A stretch of 64,000 nt of DNA from Hansfordia pulvinata (Eukaryota; Ascomycota; Sordariomycetes; Xylariales): the NCBI GenBank assembly GCA_006538405.1, contig BJKQ01000002.1, positions 744,001 to 808,000 on the forward strand, in the 5' to 3' direction. Of the stretch, positions 9,833 to 21,017 are shown one piece after another. A program made the position numbers and the translations under genes. The notes below the pieces were generated by a model that did no database searches, was not told the DNA's origin, and saw only the letters and a list, made by a program, of their open reading frames with translations. Positions within the stretch are counted from its first letter, which is position 1; every line of letters begins with the position of its first letter.

Positions 9833-11599
9833 TCAACTTTCTCCTCCTTCCAGGCCGGACACATCATCAGGCTCCACAGTAAGACGAATCGTGAGTGATG
9901 TCTCTTCATCAATCGTGAGGGACGTCTCTTTCTCAACGTCTGATGTCCCAATTTCGGGGCTCGGCGATATGAGCAACTCAGGCAGATTGTATACCGGTCG
10001 CGGTCTTGTGTCCCGATACCTCAGCCGCTCCTCGTCTGATAACTGCCGCAACTGGTATCCCTGTCTTGGAACCATGCGATTGCTGCTAGGCGTGGTAAAG
10101 TCTACTGGATCGCCGCTGCTCTCAGGGGAGTTTTGCGTGAGATCAATTACTGGAATCGGTGCGAAACCAGTCAAACGCGTGCCCGCTGGCTCGTCCTGAT
10201 CCTCATGCGCACCATTGCCGGGTGTGATGTCAATCTCGCCATCCAGGATGAAGGGCCGGGCTGAATCAAATCCGACTGAGGACATGATGCCGTTCTCATG
10301 ATCATTGGCGCCAGGCTGCGTCGCCGTTGTTGATATAGAAAACCCATGGTCCTGGGTTTCAAGAGCCATAAACTCGGTGGGCCCGTCGCTGGACTCAGGT
10401 GTCAGTGCAGCTGTGCCCAGGATCGCAGGGCCACCAGCGGATTCCAACTCTGTGACACCTTCGGTGTCCGTCTCTGTCTCTGAATCTTCGAATATCTCTT
10501 GGATAACATCCTGCGCATTGGCTCCGGGTTTCAATTGCTTCCGGAGAAGCGGTCCAACAGCGTGAGTCCCCATAGTCTTCATGGTAAGCCCGGTGTAATT
10601 TGCCAAAGCGCTGACATACTTGAAGCAATTCTTGCATGGCTCAGCATTCAAGATGATGATTGCCTCTCTGTCTTGGCCTAGCTGCGCGTGGCGTAAAGCA
10701 CGCAGCTTCTGTTGCACCGTCCATGGCTTCGATCGGGTATCTTCCTGGCCCTGGGCTTCTGCGGCCTCTAGCCTGCTACCTAAATGCAGAGCGTAGAACG
10801 TGGCCAGCTGAATTTCGACATGGCTTGACAGCTCTCGATTCGCGTGCTCTGGTAATGCAGACCTGTTGCCATTGTTGTTCCGGCCTCCGCCCTCCCATGC
10901 AAATCGCAGTATTTTGGCGACCTTTGCTCGCGCGATAGACGACCACTTGTCACCGTCTAAGCATCTTGGGTCTCGTTGGCGGCTGCGGGATGCCCACCCG
11001 CTCATAGCGACGCGTAGAATATCCGTAGCCGCCGCCACTTTGATGGCGCCAATTGATTTGGTGGCCGGCATGTGTATACCAGTGTTAATGACAGAAGTGC
11101 GCGAGAAAACGACCATTCGGGAGCCTGCCTTGCCGAGGAAAATGTTGTTCCCTTGAACGCCATCGTCACGGGCGCCTGCGAGACCAGCCAGTCGCACTGG
11201 CGATGAAAGAATTTGTCTAATCGTTTCGCGATTGGCTTCTGATCCTGGGCTGTCGCACCCAAGCTGATGTTCCAATATGAAGGCTCTTTTGCGCTGGCTG
11301 AGTTGACTTTCAGAGGCGTGAAATGAAAGACTCATGCCGTAGCCATCCTCTTGTCGAATATTGGCGCCTTTGGCAATTAAGATCTCAAAGATCTCCAGGT
11401 GGCCCATGAGTGTGGCCAGCATCAGCGGAGATTCGCGGTTCAGCACCTGTGCGCAGTCGCAGGCGGCTATATTAAGCGGTGTGTCTGTGTTCATTCGTGC
11501 ATAGGTGAGATGTAGGACATCGCGCACGCGGCCGTTAAGGCATGCTTCGTGTATAGGCAAAATGCCAAAGTCGGGATTCCCCGAGCTTGCCGAGCTCAT
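9833..11599 (-). CDS. ankyrin-repeat protein with deaminase-like HxE...PCxxC signature
   Basis: Main exon, 588 residues from the ATG at 11599; a longer spliced N-terminus is likely. The N-terminal part has ankyrin-like helices (PDFGILPIHEACLNGRVRDV, then SPLMLATLMGHLEIFEILIAK). A middle domain follows with SSHVEIQLATFYAL (His260, Glu262) and, 60 residues on, AEPCKNCFKYV (Pro321, Cys322, Cys325). HxE plus PCxxC is the zinc/catalytic signature of the cytidine-deaminase-like superfamily; a fungal branch related to the OTT_1508 deaminase family is known, and ankyrin fusions are recorded there. The substrate (base, nucleotide, RNA or DNA) cannot be inferred. The C-terminal third is Ser/Thr/Asp/Glu-rich and disordered, with a SUMO-interaction-like PVIDLT and a doubled ETSLTI. 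An intron could join upstream sequence (donor GTGAGT near 11682, acceptor near 11610-11620), so the true start is uncertain. Confidence 0.7.
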   Translation of the reverse strand: MSSASSGNPDFGILPIHEACLNGRVRDVLHLTYARMNTDTPLNIAACDCAQVLNRESPLMLATLMGHLEIFEILIAKGANIRQEDGYGMSLSFHASESQLSQRKRAFILEHQLGCDSPGSEANRETIRQILSSPVRLAGLAGARDDGVQGNNIFLGKAGSRMVVFSRTSVINTGIHMPATKSIGAIKVAAATDILRVAMSGWASRSRQRDPRCLDGDKWSSIARAKVAKILRFAWEGGGRNNNGNRSALPEHANRELSSHVEIQLATFYALHLGSRLEAAEAQGQEDTRSKPWTVQQKLRALRHAQLGQDREAIIILNAEPCKNCFKYVSALANYTGLTMKTMGTHAVGPLLRKQLKPGANAQDVIQEIFEDSETETDTEGVTELESAGGPAILGTAALTPESSDGPTEFMALETQDHGFSISTTATQPGANDHENGIMSSVGFDSARPFILDGEIDITPGNGAHEDQDEPAGTRLTGFAPIPVIDLTQNSPESSGDPVDFTTPSSNRMVPRQGYQLRQLSDEERLRYRDTRPRPVYNLPELLISPSPEIGTSDVEKETSLTIDEETSLTIRLTVEPDDVSGLEGGES

Positions 11600-12587
11600 C
11601 GTGTCGGCTGGCTTCTGAGGCGGAAAGCTCTTAATCAGTAATTCATTGCCCAAGGCGACAGGAAGTCATGTACTCACCGAGAAGCCCGTGCTGATGGCAC
11701 AGCCGTCCGACGGAATGAGACGCAGGTGTCGTGGAAAGCAGGTTCTGAACTAGAAGGCCAAGGCTTGTTCCAGGTCGCCGGGAATGATTTCGAGTCGTGA
11801 AGTTCTCGCAATGATACCTATGGAAGGAAGGAAAGACGTTAGGTAGAAATTCAGATAAACGCGGCGCCGGCGAGGGGCGTCAGGCTCGTGGAGAACGAAG
11901 TCGAGCTGAGAGACGACGTCAGGATAACTGCAGAAAGGAGGCATCCATGCCGTCTGGTAGCTCCGACGAGGATGAAACAGGTCTTTGAAGTTCGGGGCGT
12001 TGGCATAAGGAAGGTGGTACTGTGACGGTGAAATGATAGGTAAGGGCTCGGCCCTGGCCGAAAGATGCAATACCTAGCGTATGGCTTGCTCCATGTAGTG
12101 TGAAGGTGAACAAGTGGTGAGATAACAGTCAGGGCCGAATCCTGTAACTGCGAGCTGGAAGAACCGAGATTCGCGCATGACGGAACTTGAATTAGGCAGC
12201 CTAGACTGCAATCGCGTCTCTCGACCAGGCACTTTCCGCAGCGCAAGCCTGAGGAGTTCTAGGGGTGGGCGTAGGAACCGGGGATTCTCTAAATCTGAAC
12301 AAAGTGAAAGAGGGTTGCTTATTTTATGGTCTATAGTCCACTACCAAGTTACACGACACATGTCAAGGCAAGCAGCCCGAGCCCTTGATTCCACGCCAGC
12401 CACCGCAGGCCCCATTTCCGTGCTGCACTCGCCTCCGGTAAGGTGTGACCATCTGCGGAGGACTTTATTGTCACCACGCGACCAATCCTGAAGGTAAAGA
12501 AGCCGGGCAGCAAGCTCGAGGTTTGTGTCTATTATCCACTTCCTGAACACATTCGTATCTGATCGGGTGCGCCATGTCGCTGCTGGC
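11600..12587. other. upstream of the deaminase-like gene; possible 5' exons at about 11690-12070
   Basis: On the minus strand, 12070-11850 reads as a plausible peptide (for example NFKDLFHPRRSYQTAWMPPF and SYPDVVSQLDFVLHEPDAP). A candidate intron ends CCATAG near 11810, and a further frame from about 11809 to 11682 ends in a GTGAGT donor. These could be 5' exons of the ankyrin/deaminase gene, but more than one splice combination keeps frame, so I leave them unassigned. Nothing else is supported up to 12587. Confidence 0.35.
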
Positions 12588-13012
12588 TTAAGCCTTGTTG
12601 ATAGGGGTGGCGCGAAGGTCGCGAGACGCCTGCTTCAGGCTGTAGTTGCATTCCTCGTAGGCACGGCCGGCACCGAAGCCAACACCGACGAAGGCAGGCC
12701 ACGCGCGGCGGCGGAAGAGCAGCACCGAGAAGACAACACCGAAGCCGAGGCCGAGAGAGGACTTGATGAGGGCGTTGGACAGGCAGCGGTCCCACTGTGA
12801 GGGCAACAGGTCAGCCAAGGTTCGAAGCAAACGGGCGCGAAAGGGAGGTGTATTTTTGGGCGCGCTCATGCTACATGATGAGAGAGATTCGGGTTCGAAT
12901 CTGAAGCCTCTCCGCGTGGCAGGTGGCGGCGTACCTTCTCGTTCAAAAGTGCCTCGCTGACAGGCCGGGCGGCGGCGCTGCTGGGCGCGGGGACAGAAGT
13001 CGACTCGGGCAT
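12588..13012 (-). CDS. mic10: MICOS complex subunit Mic10
   Basis: Two exons on the minus strand, 13012-12935 (26 codons, MPESTSVPAPSS...LLNEK) and 12794-12588, giving 94 residues. The intron 12795-12934 has a GTACGC donor and CACAG acceptor, phase 0. Mic10 is the small inner-membrane subunit of MICOS that oligomerises and bends the membrane at cristae junctions. The core (WDRCLSNALIKSSLGLGFGV...RRRAWPAFVGVGFGAGRAY) shows two short hydrophobic segments with Gly-x-Gly motifs separated by a basic loop, the family hallmark, and the length matches. Its 5' end lies about 580 bases from the URB2 start on the opposite strand, so they probably share a bidirectional promoter. Confidence 0.92.
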
Positions 13013-13589
13013 GGCGGAGAGTATCTGTGGCAGGCAGAGGATTGGAGGTTAGCTGGCGAGCTTGCGGGAGCAGCTGGGACCGGCGACGACGTACAGGGCT
13101 GGCGTGGTGGGAGGGCGCAATGGCAAATGGGCGTGCAAGAACGAAGCGAATTTGGCTGGACGTCGGGATCTTCCTGTTGCTCGTTGACGCTTCGGCACGA
13201 GACGGAACGCCAGATAGGGAGCTCAGAGGTACCGATGTACCTTGGCTGCAGGCACCGTTCACGGGTACCTGGTTCCATGGAGCCCTGCTTGAAGAAGTAC
13301 CTCCGTACCGAGCTCGTGGCCGAGCCTGGAGAGCTGCGAGTCTCTCACCGCCTGCTGTAAGTGACCTAAACCACACGCCGTTCGGCAGACGGGCGCGTCC
13401 CCTACGGCCCACCAGGCCGACATCATCGGCGCCCGCGCAGAAGCGGCAGAATCTGGGAATTTTTTAGCGGGCCGCGGGCTGCTGCTCTCGCAGTAATTCA
13501 CGGACTGCGACGATTGACCGAGCAGAGCACTGATATCGCATCAGCGCCTCTCACAATCAGAGGCGCCACAGCCCCCGCCTCTGTATACA
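13013..13589. promoter_or_regulatory. bidirectional promoter region between mic10 and URB2
   Basis: A 577-base spacer between divergently transcribed conserved genes. It is GC-rich with no evident TATA box. No specific binding site can be assigned by eye. Confidence 0.5.
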
Positions 13590-16500
13590 ATGGCTCCCAC
13601 TGCCATGGAGATCGACGGCGACAGCGCGCAGGTGAGTTTCCGCCTCTGCCGTTCTTCTTGACTGAGGCTCATGCATGTGAACCCCCCACAGATGCGCAAC
13701 TCGCCGACTGCCTTGATCGCCGCCGTCCGCTCTCTCGACGACAAAGACGGCCTGTCGCTCCCCGATCGCATTCAAAGAATATGGGCTCTTTTATCTTCGG
13801 CCAAGAATATCCGCCTCCACAGCGTCGAGGAGACCATACTGCGCTGGCTCCTCAAGCAGATGACCCCTTCTACTGACGATGCCGAGCACGTCCGTCGCCA
13901 CCCCTTGTCGTGGGCAATCCTGCGCCTCACCTTTTCCAAGATCCCTCCTCAGGTTCTCGGGAGAGTCCTGGCCGACCGCAAGTTCACCGCTGTTCTGAAC
14001 AAGACTCTCGATGATCTCTGCCAGACCACGCCGGTCAAGGTGCCAGCAGCCGACGCCCTGGACACCACTTTGAACAAAAAAAGCAAAAGCAACAAGAGGA
14101 AGCGCGCCGACACAACACCATGCGACATCGAGAGTCTTCGGCGACCCGAAGGCTCGATCAAATCCGCGGCCGAGATTTTCAATGCTCTTGCTGCCCTGCT
14201 CCTGTCAGACATTCGCCCCGCCAAGACTGCCACACCGGAGCATTTCGTCGGCGTCGAGCATATCAAGTCGCTTTTCTCTTCCGCCGCCGACGACACAAGC
14301 GCAATCACTTCCAAACTGCTTCGTCTGTGCCACCACTCGCTGGAAGTGGTTCGAGACGCTGTCGCACCAGCCCAGGAGCAGTGGATCAACATTCTGGCGC
14401 ACGTGTGGAGCTTGCGACCTCACAGCAGCTCCGACAGCTACCATTTTGCGAGCCATTTCTACGACCCAGTCTGTCATATACACGCCCTTCTGAAAGGATG
14501 CAGTGAAACAACTTCCCTAGCGGAGCATCAGGCCATGCGGGACCGATGGCTGCGGGATCTCGAACATTTCCTGGCCTCGCAGTTCATCAGACCGGCGCGC
14601 CATCAGTTTGCCATCAATGGAGATGTGCCGGTCTTGCACCACGCGCTACAGACCACCATCGCCAAAATACCTCATGCGACCTGCTATTTGCTGTGGGACA
14701 TGGCCACAAGAGTACCTCGGAATCAAGATGACCCAAAGTCCAAGGCAGAACACGACGAATGGGCTGAACGGGTGTTCCGGGAGATGGTCGATTCGCTCCA
14801 AGACTTTGGAGAACAGAATCCAATAGAACGGAACACCATCTTGGTAGAACTCATGAGGACAGCCTCCCGAACCGCGTCGATTCCGAGCACCGCCACTCTC
14901 CAGCAGGTCTGCAAGGCTTGCGCCTTTTCCACAGACCACAAGGACTGGCGAATGCTTGCCGTAGCCATCAGTTGCGACGCCGACATTCTCCTCATGGGGG
15001 ACCACGTTGCCGACAAAGTCTTCGAAGCTGTTACCGCCAATGTCACGTACGGATCAGATTCGCTTGACACAGTGGTCTGCGAGGTCATTGTTCCCATGCT
15101 CAGAGCCTTTGCCAAATCTCGAGACCTGTCTGGTTTCGCAAAGCGCTGGTACGAATGCATGTGCGACAGTATTTCATTGTTCGACCCGGAGTCGGAGTTG
15201 TCGGCCTTGTGCCACCCAGAAATCAGCAAGCATTTTGGCAACATCTTGCAAGACTCTTTGACGAGTGCCCAGCTCGGGCGGCTGCTTGACTGGCTCCAAT
15301 CTCAGCCCTTCCAGAGCGGGCCTCTCTTGGTGCTGCTTGATGGTATCAGCCAAGGGGTTGTTGATGAGGACTACGTGGCTGAAGCCGATGACAGAATATT
15401 CGACATGGCCTTTGAGGGGAAATCATACAAGTCCGAACGCTCCCCCTGGGTTCGACAGCTGCGATGGCAGATTGCTCGCCGAATGGCATCGTGGGAGACT
15501 GCCGAGAAGGTGGATCGCCTTTGGACTAATGTTCAAAAAGAGTTAAAGAAAACTCTGAAGGGCGGTGATCTCCAAGCCGGAGACGTGCGCGAAGCCCTGT
15601 ACTGTTGCCACAGCTTGTGGCTTGCAAATCACCCAAGTGGCAAGCATCGATCAGAACTCGCCCAGCTGACGTGTTTCTCTTTCAACTCGTTGATTTCTTC
15701 TCTCAACAAAGATGACCAGATATTGCCTTTGCAGAGGTATCTTGACTTTATCATCGCTGAGCTTCCCCGACTTGCGGAAAGCGCGAAAAGCCAGTCGACC
15801 GAGGTTCAAAGTATGCTGGTAGGCCTCTCCCAGAGACTAGCAAACCTTACCAACACTTCGAATGGCGACGCCGCTCGTCAGACGCACCAAGCATTGTTGG
15901 ATCACACAGATGTGGCAAACAATGAACAGTTGGTCGATGCACTCGTCTCGCCGGTGTTGGATCGACTGCTTGGAAAAGACGCACCAAATGGGAAGAGCGA
16001 ATGGACCGGGGCGGATTGTCTGAACATATTAAACGACTTGCTTGGCTTTCCGGCGGAGGCTTTCACGCGCGGACGTCGGAAACGCATCATGTTGTCGTGG
16101 AAGCGGAATCGATCAGAAGCCACCAAGCGCGCAAGCAAGGATGCTGCCTATGCATTCGCCATGCTGAGGCTGCTGGTCAAAGTGATGCAGCAGCCGACAT
16201 TCTACGAAGTATGGCAACCCGACCTTGCTCGTAAATGGTACCAACTGACTCATCGCTGTCTAGGACATGAACTTTGATGATCTCGTTTACCTTACATCGC
16301 ATCTGAAACAGACGGACGATGCCCAGGTGCTGTTGGTGCAGAGATTTATCCAGCTGACGCTCGAGTATGTTGGTTCGACCCTATCTTCGATATTCCGCTA
16401 ACAATTCTAGGCATGTGGCTGGCAGCTCAGAAGACTCGTCGCTTCAGTATCTCAACCAGGCAGCCCAGCATATCGAGAATCTCAAGTCGTCCAAATCGGG

Positions 16501-17947
16501 CTCGCCCCAATTCATGTTGGCGCAAGGCTTGCTCTCCGCCATCAAGAACACCCCATCCGCAAAGGCACGTGAAGCCATCGAAGTACCGAAAGTCTCACGC
16601 CGACTGCGAAAAATCCTGGAGCACACTTTCACAGCTATCGGCAGTGGTCGAGATGCAGATAAGGCAGACACTAGGCGCGACCTGCGCGTGGCACTGAGCG
16701 CCGCCGAAACTATTGCGGATGCGTTGCATGAGAAACCGCTCGACTTCTCTGACGAAACGATCAGTGACCTTGACTCTCTGAGCAAAGCCTACGTCTCTCG
16801 GGGACTTGACCTGGGCTGGAAACTGCAGGCGTTGCTGGCGACGAACTGCCCCCAAAAATACAGCGTCGAGACCGTGCGGTCCCTGCTCGAGTGTGAAGTT
16901 CCCGGCCATATGGAGCTGCCCATCGCCGCATTCGTGGAAGCTTTTGTTACACGGGTGACTGCTTCCACGACAGCAAAGCTTGTCGAGGAGCTGACAGCTG
17001 GGGCCGACCTCTTGCAGGGCTCGCTTGGCAGCCTGCTGGCGCTGAAGAGAGTAGTCGAGTTGCGAGGTATGCACAACTTTTGAACATGCATGTGGATACC
17101 CGCTAACGTGCTGGCAGAGACGAACAACCCGGAAGGTGGTGACGAAAAGACAACCATCGACCTCGCCGCTCTGCACCAAAAGCTGGTGTCGATTTTACCC
17201 AGGGCCACGACCGTCCGACACTTCAAGTACCTGTCGGACATTGTGAATATACTGCTCGAGAAGCACAGCGGCTCCATGACGCAGTTCAACATTGAATCAA
17301 CACTGACTAGTGTGATGGAGGTCTGCTCGCCAGACGGCCCAAGGCTCCCTGAGCCCAAAGCGCCTGGCCAGGTGTTTGAGGCCATATACAAACTGGTGGC
17401 CACCGTGATTAAGCGCCATCGCCATCGCTTGGAGGGTCACTTCCCCATCCTCATCAGCACTCTCCAGTCGCTGTTGCGTGTCCTTCTCACTAACCCTTCT
17501 GCCGTGGCGAGCGCCAAGTCGGCGCAGACGTCCACGCAGGCTCTGCAGCCGCCTTGGCTCACATCGCGGCTGCAGGGACGGCACGCGGCACGCTTCTCGC
17601 GCCTCGTCACCTTGATTTGCGAGCCGAGCGCGGCTGCCGTGGCCCGCCATGGGCCCAGCGCCAACCGGCTGGACTCAGCAACGGATGCGGCCAAACGGGC
17701 AGCAGGGCGCGACATGTTCGCGCTGCTGCAGATGTTCATCCGCCTGCAGCTGGAAGGGGCGGACGCCGCGGTGGACATGGACGGCGACGTGAGGCGGGCG
17801 CTGGAGCCAGGGCTGTGGGCCATTCTCGACGTGACTCCCCACGGGTCGCGGCGCGTGCTCAACGAGTCGATTGACAACAACGGCCGCGCCGTGTTCAGGC
17901 AGCTGTATGCGGGGTACAAGAAATTTGGGAAATGGAGCGGCATCTAG
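13590..17947 (+). CDS. URB2: Urb2/Npa2-family nucleolar ribosome biogenesis protein
   Basis: Five exons: 13590-13631, 13692-16208, 16264-16364, 16411-17066 and 17118-17947. They sum to 1,382 codons in one frame (1,381 residues). Introns are 60, 55, 46 and 51 nt with GTGAGT/GTATGG/GTATGT/GTATGC donors and CTAAC/CTGAC-type branch sites. Urb2 acts in the nucleolus with Urb1/Npa1 in the earliest 60S precursors and is needed for 27S pre-rRNA processing. The protein is a long, mostly helical, HEAT-like scaffold with a basic patch near residue 157 (KKSKSNKRKR), a possible nuclear localisation signal. It ends with the family's conserved tail (LNESIDNNGRAVFRQLYAGY, then KKFGKWSGI). The first exon is only 14 codons (MAPTAMEIDGDSAQ), so a start at the exon-2 ATG is an easy mis-annotation. 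Confidence 0.9.
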
Positions 17948-18894
17948 CGGAGTCATGCGCAAGCCGTCTTCGCTTGCCTGTAGAAAGCAGAAACACCGCC
18001 AGGATGACGGTCATGAGGGGCAGGCGTTCATCTGGCCTGGGCGTAGGGGGATCTGCATGTTCTCGTACATAGTGGTGATTGTGTGCGTCTCGCTAATACG
18101 ATACGAGTTCCGATGCATTGTGAAACGGCATCTTGCGTCTGGCCGGGCCTCCTGTCGGGCGTTGATTGACGGGGCGTGACGGGGCGTGACGGGGCATGAG
18201 AAGCTGATATGAGCTTGCCCACACTCGTGGACAGCGTTGGCAGAGCGGCAAGCCCATGCTGGCGAGGCCACGCGCCGAGCCGCGCGCAATCATCTTCGCA
18301 CGTCTCACAGAAGCATCCTGGCCGGGCCTGGCCTGGCGTGCCTGGGGCGCGGAGGCGCGGCAGGGGGTGGCAACGGAGGGGCCGTCCCGCGACCGGCGCG
18401 GCGGAGGGCGGCGGAGCCGGGCGGCGCGTGCGGCTCGGGCTCCCACTCCCAACGCTGGCGCATCCGTACTCCGTACTCGTATGCGGCGGGAAGGCACAGG
18501 GCAGAAAGGTGGGGCGCGCGCCTGCTGGCTATGCCGCTTGCAGCCCGCAGCAGTCGCGACCCGCGGAGCGGAACTGATGACTGGGGAACACGAGGCAGGC
18601 GCGGCACACGGCAGGGCTGGCTGGCTGGCTGGCTGGAGTACGAGTATGAGAAAGACGGCATCCCGTCATCGCGACCTGCGACATCCGACGCTTCTCCGGC
18701 TACCATCCTCCCCCAACGCACCCGTTCCCAATCCGTGCCCCTTGCCTGCGTCGCCAGCTCGGACAGCACCAGTGGACTTGAGGAAGACTACGAGTACCTC
18801 TTGATTGACCTACACGCCCTCCGCCCTTCCCGAGACCTCCGGCCACCCACGCGCGTCCTGCCAGAACTTGGGCTGCACTGCGCCCCGTCGCGCC
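17948..18894. other. intergenic region upstream of the DHCR24-like gene
   Basis: Promoter and leader region. It contains a short GGCGTGAC-type tandem (about 18172-18197), a run of TGGC repeats near 18618-18635 and several spacer motifs (TACTCGTA near 18475, GTACGAGTA near 18638, TACGAGTAC near 18789). Open frames are compositionally biased and not supported. Confidence 0.5.
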
Positions 18895-20748
18895 ATGTCC
18901 AGCGCCGAAGCTGCTCCAGGCAGCGGCCACGCCAATGGCCACGGCCACAGCGAGAGCGCCGACTTCATGGCTGCCGCCACCGCCATGGAGGCGCGCTCTG
19001 CCGACATGGAGGCCCACAAGGCCGACGTGGCGCGCATCTCGGAGCGCGTGCTGGAGTTCCACGCGCGCCAGCAGCCCTTCCGGGTCTACCACGGCTCAAC
19101 CAACAGTACCCGGGCCTCGGCGCGCAGCCGCGACAACACGGTCGACACCAGCGGCCTGAACCGCGTTCTGCGAGTCGACCCGGTCCGCCGCACCGCTCTC
19201 GTCGAGCCCAATGTCGGCATGGGCCCGCTGCTCGCCGCCACCACGGCTCACAACCTCGTGCCCCTGGTCGTCATGGAGTTCCCCAACATCACCGTCGGCG
19301 GGGGCTTCAGCGGCATGGCCGGCGAGAGCAGCTGTTTCCGCCATGGCCCCTTTGATGCCACCGTCAACTCCATCGAGATTGTCCTCGGCGACGGCCAGGT
19401 CGCCACGGCCGACCGCGACCCGGGCGGCCAGCGCAATGACCTGTTCTGGGCCGCCGCTTCGGCCTTTGGCACTCTCGGCATTGTGACGTTGCTTGAGTTG
19501 CAGCTGCGTGACGCCCGCGGCGGCCTTGTGGAACTGACACACTACCCCGTCACCAGCTTCGCCGAGGCCTCGGCCAAGACCCAGGAGGAGTGCGCAAAGC
19601 CCGAGGTCGACTACGTGGACGGCATTGCCTTTTCCGACACGCGCATCATCATCTGTTCCGGTCGACTGGTCGACGGGCTGCCTTCGCCGGGCCAGGACGA
19701 GGGTAAAAGCAAGGCCAAGGCCAAGCCAGTCCGCCCCCGCACCTATCTGAAGCGCCGCGACCCCTGGTTCTACCTCGATGTCGAGAAGCGGACACGCGGT
19801 GGCACTCAGCAGATCACCGACTATGTTTCGCTTGTCGACTACCTGCTGCGCTGGGACCGTGGAGGGTTCTGGGTCGCTCGCTACGCCTTCCGCTACTTCC
19901 TGACGCCCTTCAACCGCATCACCCGAGCCGCGCTCGACCGCTTCATGCATGCCAAGGTCATGTACCACGCGCTGCACAAGAGCGGCCTATCGGACCAGTA
20001 CATCATCCAGGATATTGGAGTGCCGTATGAGGCTGTCGACGAGTTCGGCACATGGCTCGACCAGACCTTCAACATCTACCCCATGTGGCTTTGTCCTATC
20101 CGCCTGCGTCGCGACGGACCACACGCAGCTCACGGCCTGCACGCCGACTTTGCGGACCCTTACAAAGTGCCGGAAATCATGCTCAACTTTGGCGTTTGGG
20201 GGCCAGTCGGCAAGCCGAAGAAGGGGTCCGCTAGCAGCGACAGTAAAGATGGTAAGGGGAAGGACTATCAGACCTTTGTGCAGCACAACCGCGACATCGA
20301 AGCAAAGGTGCACGGTCTGGGCGGGTACAAGACGCTGTATGCGCAGAATCACTACACCGAAGATGAATTCTGGGCCGTCTACCCTCGGGACGCCTACGAA
20401 GCTGTCCGCGCCCGCTACGGTGCCTCATACCTGCCGAGCGTCTACGACAAGATCCGGGTGGACGAGGACGCTAAGAAGCGTGCCGCCGATGCATCGCGTC
20501 TCCCGCGCCCATTGCGCACCGTCTGGCCCGTCCAGGGCCTGTACGGCGTCTACAAAGCCTGGCGCGGTGGTGACTACTTGCTGCAGAAGCAGAAGGGCGG
20601 TAAAGACAAGACGCCGAAAGTGAAGGCGGAGAAGCAAAAGTCGGAGAAGAAAAAGACGGAAAAGTCTGAGGGGCAAGACAACAGCCAGGAAAACCAGGGC
20701 AGCAAGGAAAAGTCCAATTCGTCTTCGACCGCTGAGCCGGAGGCTTGA
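18895..20748 (+). CDS. DHCR24/Diminuto-like FAD-binding oxidoreductase
   Basis: Single exon, 617 residues from the ATG at 18895 (upstream in-frame codons look like leader). It has a PCMH-type FAD-binding domain: STNSTRASARSRDNTVDTSG, then LNRVLRVDPVRRTALVEPNV, FPNITVGGGFSGMAGESSCF and FGTLGIVTLLELQL. This order matches delta-24 sterol reductases (animal DHCR24, plant Diminuto), which reduce the side-chain C24-C25 double bond of sterols using FAD and NADPH. The later KRRDPWFYLDVEKR and NHYTEDEFWAVYPRDAYEAV also fit that family. Ergosterol synthesis does not need DHCR24, so the substrate in this fungus is open. The C-terminus is a long Lys/Glu/Ser-rich tail (about residue 565 on), probably disordered. 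The gene is convergent with the SDR gene, with 269 bases between stop codons. Confidence 0.82.
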   Translation: MSSAEAAPGSGHANGHGHSESADFMAAATAMEARSADMEAHKADVARISERVLEFHARQQPFRVYHGSTNSTRASARSRDNTVDTSGLNRVLRVDPVRRTALVEPNVGMGPLLAATTAHNLVPLVVMEFPNITVGGGFSGMAGESSCFRHGPFDATVNSIEIVLGDGQVATADRDPGGQRNDLFWAAASAFGTLGIVTLLELQLRDARGGLVELTHYPVTSFAEASAKTQEECAKPEVDYVDGIAFSDTRIIICSGRLVDGLPSPGQDEGKSKAKAKPVRPRTYLKRRDPWFYLDVEKRTRGGTQQITDYVSLVDYLLRWDRGGFWVARYAFRYFLTPFNRITRAALDRFMHAKVMYHALHKSGLSDQYIIQDIGVPYEAVDEFGTWLDQTFNIYPMWLCPIRLRRDGPHAAHGLHADFADPYKVPEIMLNFGVWGPVGKPKKGSASSDSKDGKGKDYQTFVQHNRDIEAKVHGLGGYKTLYAQNHYTEDEFWAVYPRDAYEAVRARYGASYLPSVYDKIRVDEDAKKRAADASRLPRPLRTVWPVQGLYGVYKAWRGGDYLLQKQKGGKDKTPKVKAEKQKSEKKKTEKSEGQDNSQENQGSKEKSNSSSTAEPEA

Positions 20749-21017
20749 TTGGGAAGAAGCATGAGGAAGCGTGCGCCTGTGTGGCCGAATGACGCGGATT
20801 TTCTTTTGTGATTTGATGTCTGTTGAGCAGCACATAAAGCGACAGCAGCAGCGTTTTTGTATATATCCTTTCATTTTCTGTAGCTGATTCCCCCTTGCTA
20901 GACTGAGCCAACCCGGGACCTGACCCAAACCGGGCATTTCCTTGTGTTTTTCTTTTCTATCTGCCAGCGTCTGATATGCTCAAGTCCCGGCACTGATATG
21001 TTCGAAGCACAGCCACG

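Noticed and set aside
12888..12902. GGTTCGAATC resembling a tRNA B box
   Set aside because: No matching A box or acceptor stem; it lies inside the mic10 intron.
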